Source: Clostridia bacterium (GTDB lineage Bacteria > Bacillota > Clostridia > Christensenellales > CAG-917). From it: a DNA stretch of 11,713 nucleotides. The stretch covers positions 1 through 11,713 of the forward strand of contig JAFWBH010000162.1 in NCBI GenBank assembly GCA_017507205.1, written 5' to 3'. A model generated the notes under the pieces. It saw nothing but the letters and a program-made list of their open reading frames with translations, did no database searches and was not told the origin of the DNA. The position numbers and the translations under genes are program-made. The first letter of the stretch is position 1. Each line of letters begins with the position of its first letter. Positions 9,201-11,713 of the stretch are shown here, piece by piece.

Positions 9201-10631
9201 TTCCATCTTGGAGTTTGCTTGAACGTCAATGCCCTTAATGCTGATTGATTTTGCAATTTGCTTACTTCCAAAATCTGACACAGTAATAGTAGCGTCAACG
9301 TTGCTGAAGAAATACATTTCTACTTCAACCTTGCCTCTGTGCAACTTTTTCACACGGAACTTGCCGTAATTTACCTTTGTGCCAGAACCGTCATCTTGTT
9401 GAATGTAATAATAGTTTGAATAATTACCCTCTGTGATTTCCCAAACACTAATTTTATATGTTCCAACTTGGACATGCTTGATGCCAGCTGTATGCCATTT
9501 TCTGCCAGAACCATCTGCCTCTGTTACCGTACTTGTGCCATAGCTAAATTGGTCAACGAATGTTTCTTTTACATATTTGTAATATGTAGGACCACCATCA
9601 GGTGCTATCAGAGCATCTGTATCGGGATTGATATAACTGTGGAGATAAACGTTGTTGTTGGTGTCAACTCTGTCAATGTTTTGATTGTAAAGAGCTTTAA
9701 TTTCTTCTTCAACGCTGGTTGTAATATCGCTGGGAAGTGCGTAATTCCAGTTGGAATCTGCTGTTGCGTCTGTTCGGAAGGGTGATGTTGAGTTTATTGC
9801 TTGAAGCTTGGGTGCAGCACCATCATCGTAAACAGCACCTGAGTTTTCAGTTTGAGTTCTTGTAATCTTGAATGTGATATTGATGTCGTGTGCGTAACCA
9901 CCGGGCAAGCTGTTGCTTGTGTTGCCGTTGTCACTGCCTGCATAGAAAACAATAGAAATCACGTTGTCTGTTGCTTTGAGTGTGATTGTAGAGCTTTGTG
10001 TAAGAACTGCACTTACGCTTGTTGAGGTTTGATATCCCGAATCTTCTTCTTCAATATAAGTTGCAGCTGTAGCTGCAGAAGAGTTGGCAACCGCCTTCAT
10101 CTTAATTTTATTACCGTGAGCTCTTTCAAGGGTTGCAGCAACCTTGGTCACTTGAACGGTTGTGCCATAGTTGCTTATCATAGTCTTCAAGAAGGGACTG
10201 AGTTGATAGTTGAGGACTGCGCAGGCCTTCCAACCGTCAGTGTCAGGAACAATCCATGTGCCTTCTTCATGTCCATTCAAGCCAAATCTGAAACCGTTTG
10301 TTCCCGCGGCTTCAAGTCTAAGGGCATTTGTAGTTTTGTCCAAACAAGCACTGATGTTTGAGCTGTTGAGAGCCACACCCATCATTCCTTCTTCAACAGT
10401 CCATGTGGATGAGCCATTACCATCGAGATGAAGTCCAAAGTGGACAGATGTCAAAGCTCCTCTGCCACCATAAGTTCCAACTGCTGTGCCTCCTTGGGCA
10501 TCAACTGCAAGAGCAACCTCTGTTGAGCTCTCAAGGGGTGCTGCAATGACAATCGCAAATGCCAAAAGGACTATGGTCATCAAAAGACCGAGTCTTGCGA
10601 TTTTGATTGCGTTCTGTTTGATCGTTCTCAT
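294..10631 (-). CDS. Giant MBG/YDG-repeat cell-surface protein, 3445 aa
   Basis: A secreted, membrane-anchored surface protein, probably a stalk or adhesin; its ligand is unknown. Residues 1-29 are a signal peptide (K5, K10 and R13, then a hydrophobic core), with cleavage possibly after A-L-A at 40-42. Residues about 45-1060 are beta-rich. They contain Ig-like linker motifs (KVDYEAP near 621, IRVDRNAP near 805, VDQAGNKSE near 950). From about 1090 to 2960, some 17 modules repeat at roughly 100-residue spacing. Each starts with a VYDGT / VYGD / EYNG-type motif and ends with a 'VG.Y.v.v...NY' strand and an 'i.k..i.v' strand, as in MBG and YDG domains. Residues about 3170-3265 form a C-terminal beta domain. 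Residues 3275-3298 are a membrane helix followed by KKKK and a 146-residue proline-rich tail, predicted cytoplasmic. There is no sortase motif at the C-terminus. Only about five cysteines are present. The reading frame is intact over 10.3 kb; the start is supported by a GAGGTG ribosome site. The family call is by motif, not by search. Confidence 0.93.
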   Translation of the reverse strand: MRTIKQNAIKIARLGLLMTIVLLAFAIVIAAPLESSTEVALAVDAQGGTAVGTYGGRGALTSVHFGLHLDGNGSSTWTVEEGMMGVALNSSNISACLDKTTNALRLEAAGTNGFRFGLNGHEEGTWIVPDTDGWKACAVLNYQLSPFLKTMISNYGTTVQVTKVAATLERAHGNKIKMKAVANSSAATAATYIEEEDSGYQTSTSVSAVLTQSSTITLKATDNVISIVFYAGSDNGNTSNSLPGGYAHDINITFKITRTQTENSGAVYDDGAAPKLQAINSTSPFRTDATADSNWNYALPSDITTSVEEEIKALYNQNIDRVDTNNNVYLHSYINPDTDALIAPDGGPTYYKYVKETFVDQFSYGTSTVTEADGSGRKWHTAGIKHVQVGTYKISVWEITEGNYSNYYYIQQDDGSGTKVNYGKFRVKKLHRGKVEVEMYFFSNVDATITVSDFGSKQIAKSISIKGIDVQANSKMETVLEEENKLFMESSEFDGVASWDNIGWHYSPSLTMDFDVPRDDAGKEVEREANQSPYIWFYSVVKADSPTMLTSASWGRDDLLGKKPFAVNGLKFTYDFSTGLANGEIGNQADSSAKGSGYYLFTFYKMTLSGKFDEGTGIRSYYVKVDYEAPVHTLNKTTNGAAIDNPQWAAGAPLVITLTQDKPNISGNTLAFITMGDNDIETNQVVYVKNGLLYVLDGTGTPQSSEIITLHDGGRTVYVDYEIDGEGRAIWTITFASVVLNSEQGRNTYVNYNYISTFELLTGVEADTENAISYVDNGETVVTNGIEHGKWQYLQGSIVRTGVYIRVDRNAPLAPNFMNSDDVDGDYIAELEDLTLPEIANRSWYTSGWSFPGQYDFSDDLVGTFGDEIKVYYAMKNITSADDFTASGERKSLAEFIADYNGEGYGHLSSYAFDMYEEVGGSKLQDINSLNLALDSKLDAGMRVLLFWTVDQAGNKSELHKYYILADANSYFVTGHIDNGIFDGQADVTMVSGSAKTAYKRGDKAVVEYAINDDSPYVPYMFKMNNGGDGLKTLWTTENPTSKEVSYDVAPVAIEGTTLTLTVDDNYLGKLQTQAGESLDVYFSFRELVEISVLNNTAYYAGAPIQVPFIISNENAKAFVEFSFEGLEEGQAPVNVGAYRFTVGVDTESYISVVPELADFLINKKDITISINNTTGVYGNAQAFGYTIEGLVGKDLEAWDPDNYIFNGDGMSLPTAEQWILFDGQAIGAVDFASVNVGVYRLSFNLEVSDGTLSNNYNVKALNEARHTITQREIVVSVVSGGKVYGDNDGAISFTIDTSSLPAGINSENITDIIKNADVLSAEGNIITMSGEALITRSAGEDVGEYEFNSNASAFDTNANYKVVLDTEGKAFVITKRTVLVTPNSGQVFAYNEENNYGVGYTLDDYRFADALQAVWTFTQVGDGEEVGGFEQISMEVGGNLTSSNTNVEFILSEGVYIIVKKVIAGQTTIIISKVGGVFNKTYDGTSNLDAVIITADLGNGFDYVVNDGTLPEGFSIEFAPSIAGADVGNYMVVVDGADVVVYDSQRNNISSDYTIFVESYTVAINPAIVTVAPTFTSTDKVYGQMDTDYGFGYEVTNNGGFDSVDFGAIISGSFVRAIYQGASLAGYGARYDTVSMADGTFENQGTAYRYGVAVGNVFTSSNANFAVEVVDLSAYVLTISAKEIDFTAINTSSLYANDKVFNNSAEASFGEGEKEMMFDITGQLARIEDNVYVDFTALFTDFTAGTDKTVQYSAFILAGVDSRNYILVGADGIVFDITLNKNGNPIKITNKALEINRAYFSITKVYDGTSTITEDHIIIDSNCMLSGIEFYIANLVAFNGADVTDNFATDLVLMFVGITEDTFLIEDESLDEYVSFDQEGLKLSLSLIPGSITPETIALADFVDVDAIDRVYNGKAGVDMTFNVKSEVFGAGDKLGDLGVSIDAVADSKDAGTRAVTINAIEIASRNYNASFTADEFTAYINADVEISRAVVELNVSYNNSKEYNGREQINLVKDADIFKGDGRYAFRLVSDTDMDGTAWSNEIGSITWDFDNVDFIYTIDGQEDASVAFRDGEVVRHNVKISGLTLSSTNPDALANYEIIGYQWNGEGYEEKSVVLSEGIIEDYECLEAAPMGRKTITSNNSIKVLPKVYDGTREAQATAEITTEIGVAVEDIPYLAFEFDAEFDTKNVGEQKVSLRVVGFDNTEDAPSDIASNYNINSSTTWTTRQSILPAPMLIEANVGEKIYDGTNKLDVGGIEFTLIGKYAKETDRYSVDVLAGHYTDANVYDEMGNILDSKDAKLYGVTLRNISTGIVNYYPVFASATAVDGLSEITEIGALPATDADGNHIYYYSAKVENLYQLTESEYQEVEGTLAMSHFVDKYTRSGNTYYLFGEEANIQGKETIALAVDENAKGRILQREVTMIVDVLNKDIFNKSYDGTTIFHGVPGVDFDISMAAGFVGADGQMVSLDPNGFTVAYSTSKAGVAEVRFVFGDNAIAGVDSSNIYLNYTATGATYVVKCNIRKAEIKAVLDAMTATYGDDTSTYKYNINYSISVGGASYGLVIDGSRGYMLVDDYSNAYNDHWSSLITDDQNALRYSLADGVFTQDANGAYVVLPDTFVEPSMTTNATKQAIIGTYKASLEGGKATNYEFSFGYSRFENGVSVYDETLAVSELVIGKKTLKVSAGNGDTYKATYLESLPTINLAYTGFVGNDGTNKIKVAEGATAFKFFNGTELVDMPESPIPSSKLEDGQYYVAVIDTTKISSDNYIFEAVGEARLNIVMPAFTGVTVNDSTVKYNGQSQVGKVSITGNLNGVSVEHKYYVGSVADENLVTEVKNAGNYIVVSTFTRTVGEYPQSTSMTSNLTIEKIDMSVSYAPVKLDYQEKNFINDIKDEIKDSIKGATAEDKELIASSLVFKFYRVYSTGVTKAVSKVESVDNYMVEVILAPVELSGNPSRTELELAERVQAVLANYNEYTFTKNFKIEPAHIIITILEEVSVVADIDEEGNLVLPETLDIVFKYDFTEDYKAKYGLDADDITERRFAVKFDDTPVDLITGVGAYGFTIQYLEEGSSEISEYEQDDEYVVITIGTAEGVTSDPNSNYVLSNNVGRVNVTTKSVGKPGLSMEYTDGTEITNPSLKLQATEITEYVESNKLYDYWLAIESHEPYIKANLMKANLEVIMQLRLMSNNKVVQPGKEVQVTVNFFLENPVEEYKFYIVGADGMLHRLEDYTITEDGTLTFKTSHIDSVAAFRMVEDTALKQQIEDAENQLPPWLWYVVGGVAGLIVVVVIIVVSVVASKKKKGNGTPGDDRPAKKEPKAKKQPAPKKPVAPQPKPTPQPAPQPKVAPAPQPKPTPQPAPQPKAAPAPQKPVAPQPSAPTAPQRPVTAPRPQQAPQRPMGAPQPAPQAPQAPRPQAPGKPATPPVVGNRPAAPGKPATPPVVGKK
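303..386 (-). repeat. Duplicated C-terminal peptide repeat (48-bp period)
   Basis: Codons 303-338 and 351-386 (read on the minus strand) both encode APGKPATPPVVG, at a period of 16 codons. The DNA of the two copies differs at several wobble positions, so the peptide is kept while the DNA drifts. This places the same short motif twice at the very end of the protein. Confidence 0.8.
542..638 (-). repeat. Tandem 54-bp repeat in the proline-rich tail
   Basis: A 43-nt stretch at 542-584 is repeated without mismatch at 596-638, giving a period of 54 bp (18 codons). The encoded peptide is PQPKPTPQPAPQPK plus a variable V/A-A-P-A joint. Being identical at DNA level and in frame, it looks like a recent duplication. 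It would be expected to vary in copy number between strains by slippage or recombination without breaking the frame. Confidence 0.9.
1660..7350 (-). repeat. Array of about 17 diverged MBG/YDG-type modules
   Basis: Module-start motifs in the encoded protein fall near these residues: 1096 (YYAG), 1178 (VYGN), 1285 (VYGD), 1388 (VFAY), 1483 (TYDG), 1582 (VYGQ), 1701 (VFNN), 1806 (VYDG), 1912 (VYNG), 2005 (EYNG), 2151 (VYDG), 2247 (IYDG), 2438 (SYDG), 2538 (TYGD), 2690 (TYKA), 2798 (KYNG) and 2882 (DYQE). Spacing is mostly 82-119 residues, with longer gaps after 2005, 2247 and 2538. The motif and the ending strand pattern (VNVGAYRFTV, KNVGEQKVSL, KNAGNYIVV) are typical of MBG and YDG domains. The modules are strongly diverged at DNA level, so this is an old array. 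Boundaries are approximate. Confidence 0.8.
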
Positions 10632-10635
10632 AATT

Positions 10636-10641
10636 CACCTC
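10636..10641 (-). promoter_or_regulatory. Ribosome binding site of the surface-protein gene
   Basis: On the minus strand the sequence TAGAGGTG ends four bases before ATG (10631-10629). This GAGGTG site fixes the start of the 3445-residue protein, and the hydrophobic signal peptide begins directly after it. Confidence 0.8.
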
Positions 10642-10648
10642 TATTCCG

Positions 10649-10666
10649 TCAAAATAGACATTTTGA
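10649..10666. promoter_or_regulatory. Palindrome in the leader, just before the ribosome site
   Basis: TCAAAAT (10649-10655) and ATTTTGA (10660-10666) form a perfect 7-bp inverted repeat around AGAC. It lies 8 nt upstream of the TAGAGGTG ribosome site of the large gene and about 90 nt downstream of the predicted transcription start. It could be an operator half-site pair or a weak AU-rich RNA hairpin. No bound factor can be named. Confidence 0.4.
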
Positions 10667-10689
10667 GTTTGCTTATTTGAATTTCCGTT

Positions 10690-10740
10690 GAGGGCATTTG
10701 TGCGCCCTCGCCTTGCGTGCTTCACATATATACGCACGCA
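10690..10740 (-). promoter_or_regulatory. Two-hairpin 5' leader of the surface-protein gene
   Basis: The predicted transcript starts near 10756 and has a 5' leader of about 125 nt. It contains two consecutive GC-rich hairpins: TGCGTGC / GCACGCA (10714-10720 with 10734-10740, 13-nt loop) and GAGGGC / GCCCTC (10690-10695 with 10704-10709, 8-nt loop). They stand only 4 nt apart in an otherwise AT-rich region. Neither is followed by a U-run, so they are not terminators. They could stabilise the very long mRNA or form an uncharacterised regulatory leader. I do not recognise a known riboswitch class. Confidence 0.55.
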
Positions 10741-10762
10741 TATACGGATAATATACGAAAAT

Positions 10763-10791
10763 ATTTTAAACTCAAATTTCTGTAAAGTCAA
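10763..10791 (-). promoter_or_regulatory. Sigma-A-type promoter of the surface-protein gene
   Basis: On the minus strand, TTGACT (complement of 10786-10791) is followed by exactly 17 bases and then TAAAAT (complement of 10763-10768). This is close to the housekeeping consensus TTGACA-17-TATAAT. Transcription should start near 10756, about 125 nt before the start codon. Strong, unregulated-looking boxes suggest that any control acts through the leader or a DNA-binding repressor. Confidence 0.8.
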
Positions 10792-11091
10792 CCCCCTATT
10801 TCCATTTGAGGCTCTTTGTGCCAAAACAGATATATACAAAAAACAATCTTCTATCCCCCTCATTTTTCGGTTTTTCGGCATTCTAACCATATAAAATATT
10901 TTTAAAGATTTCTTTGGATTTCCTATATTTACCTCTATATTTTTTAACAAAAACTATCAAAAACAAAAAACCAAGTCGCCTTCATATACAATCATTTTCT
11001 CATGCACTCTTGTGTCAAAAATTTGTTCTGCCACAATATTTTGATTTTTTAAAAATTTTGTCTAAAAAGAATAGATTTCTTTTGGCTCTCG
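10792..11091. other. AT-rich divergent intergenic stretch, no gene seen
   Basis: Between the two divergent promoters lie about 300 bases rich in A/T runs (for example around 11041-11060). Short open frames exist on both strands, but they lack a ribosome site, a plausible protein composition or any recognisable motif. No tRNA, CRISPR or insertion-sequence structure is visible. Low-complexity A/T here may simply be upstream promoter DNA. Confidence 0.6.
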
Positions 11092-11100
11092 TGCTACAAT
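11092..11100 (+). promoter_or_regulatory. Extended -10 promoter of the DUF4364 gene
   Basis: TGC followed by TACAAT (11095-11100) is an extended -10 element. No good -35 box is found 16-18 bases upstream, which is common for extended -10 promoters. Transcription would start near 11107, giving a leader of about 25 nt before the chosen start codon at 11132. This short leader argues against the ATG at 11114 as the start. Confidence 0.6.
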
Positions 11101-11116
11101 CGTTTTCACTACTATG

Positions 11117-11124
11117 AAGGAGAG
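11117..11124 (+). promoter_or_regulatory. Ribosome binding site deciding the DUF4364 start
   Basis: AAGGAGAG lies 7 bases before ATG at 11132, an ideal distance. The alternative ATG at 11114 lies immediately before this site and has none of its own, so 11132 is chosen. Confidence 0.85.
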
Positions 11125-11131
11125 TGCGTCA

Positions 11132-11671
11132 ATGGATAATTTCACATCAAAAGATTCTGTGGCTATGGACAGCAAGATTCAGAAGCTTGTGATTTTGTTC
11201 ACATTTGAAAAGATGGCAATTCCACTTACAGAAGCCACCGTTCTTGACGTATGCTCTTCTGAAAATGACTGGCTTTCATATATGGAATGCAAGCAGTATC
11301 TTTCCGAGCTTATTGACACCAACCTTGTGTATAGAGTGCCAAAGGGTGAATATCTCAACATCACCCAAGACGGAATCAGCTGTCTTTCATTGTTCTACAC
11401 ACGCATACCCACATCTATCCGTGATGAAATCACGGCATACGCCCGTGACAACCGTATGCGCTTTAAAAAACGCCAATCATATTTCTGCGATTATTCCAAA
11501 AACGCAGACGGCACCTATACTGTCATCATGAAAATCAACAGTGAAAATGCCACCCTTATGGAGCTGAAGCTGGTTGTTGCCAATCGTCAGCTGGCGAAAT
11601 TCCTCTACAAAAGCTGGGTTGACAAGGCATCACAAACCTATGCCCTCATCCACGACACACTGCTAGACTAA
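11132..11671 (+). CDS. DUF4364 family winged-helix protein, 179 aa
   Basis: A small cytoplasmic protein of the DUF4364 family, recognised from its overall pattern. Residues about 15-70 look like a helix-turn-helix (KIQKLVILFTFEKMAIPLTE, then W47-L-S-Y and YLSELID). A winged 'Y-L-N-I-T-Q-D-G' strand follows at 74-81, then the helix LSLFYTRIPTSIRDEI (85-100) and a basic stretch R108-M-R-F-K-K-R114. The C-terminal half (about 116-179) is mixed beta/alpha. Length is in line with the family as I know it. The fold suggests DNA binding, but no target is known to me. The start at 11132 follows the ribosome site; starting at 11114 would add six residues. It is transcribed alone from an extended -10 promoter and ends in a strong terminator. 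It stands divergent to the giant surface-protein gene, about 500 bp apart start to start; a regulatory link is possible but unproven. Confidence 0.85.
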   Translation: MDNFTSKDSVAMDSKIQKLVILFTFEKMAIPLTEATVLDVCSSENDWLSYMECKQYLSELIDTNLVYRVPKGEYLNITQDGISCLSLFYTRIPTSIRDEITAYARDNRMRFKKRQSYFCDYSKNADGTYTVIMKINSENATLMELKLVVANRQLAKFLYKSWVDKASQTYALIHDTLLD

Positions 11672-11674
11672 AAC

Positions 11675-11702
11675 AAAAGGCACTCAACGGAGTGCCTTTT
11701 TT
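11675..11702 (+). terminator. Intrinsic terminator after the DUF4364 gene
   Basis: GGCACTC (11679-11685) pairs with GAGTGCC (11690-11696) around an AACG tetraloop, preceded by AAAA and followed by six T. It starts 4 nt after the stop codon. The A-run before and T-run after make it usable from both directions. Confidence 0.95.
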
Positions 11703-11713
11703 AATGAATTGAA

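Noticed and set aside
10632..10756. Known riboswitch such as c-di-GMP-I in the leader
   Set aside because: The hairpin order and loop sequences do not fit the conserved core as I know it; left as an uncharacterised leader.
10531..10950. 139-codon minus-strand frame overlapping the start of the giant gene and its promoter
   Set aside because: It crosses the clear promoter, leader and ribosome site of the giant gene in another frame and has no recognisable protein features.
10914..11117. 67-codon plus-strand frame upstream of the DUF4364 gene
   Set aside because: It runs through the promoter region of the DUF4364 gene, has no ribosome site and shows an A/T-driven composition.

Overview
The window holds two protein genes and a repeat-bearing intergenic region. 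It suggests an uncultured low-to-moderate GC Firmicute of the class Clostridia. The basis is a DUF4364-type winged-helix gene, a very large MBG/YDG-repeat surface protein, a consensus-like promoter (TTGACT-17-TAAAAT), strong AGGAG-type ribosome sites and short GC hairpin/T-tract terminators. The family or genus cannot be fixed from this sequence.

Layout. (1) Positions 1-297 carry two copies of a structured intergenic repeat of about 130 bp. Both have a conserved hairpin loop around GCATACTTGKCGTATG and a conserved small hairpin CGCTAAATAGCGC. The stems around the loop differ completely in sequence between copies but remain paired. Read on the minus strand, each stem is followed by a U-rich run, so they probably also terminate the large gene; the end of the second copy overlaps that gene's stop codon. 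(2) Positions 294-10631 (minus strand) are one uninterrupted gene for a 3445-residue secreted, membrane-anchored protein: signal peptide, about 1050 residues of beta-rich and Ig-like ectodomain, about 17 diverged MBG/YDG-type modules, a C-terminal beta domain, one membrane helix, then a 146-residue proline/alanine/glutamine/lysine-rich tail that should lie in the cytoplasm. (3) Positions 10632-11131 are an AT-rich divergent intergenic region with the promoter and a ~125-nt hairpin-containing leader for the large gene on one side and an extended -10 promoter for the other gene on the other side. (4) Positions 11132-11671 (plus strand) encode a 179-residue DUF4364 winged-helix protein followed by a textbook terminator.

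The large gene is transcribed alone (own promoter, own terminator) and is most likely a cell-surface stalk or adhesin. The divergent DUF4364 protein is a putative DNA-binding protein. Whether it controls its neighbour cannot be told from sequence. The least explained elements are the paired structured repeats, the hairpin leader and the cytoplasmic proline-rich tail.
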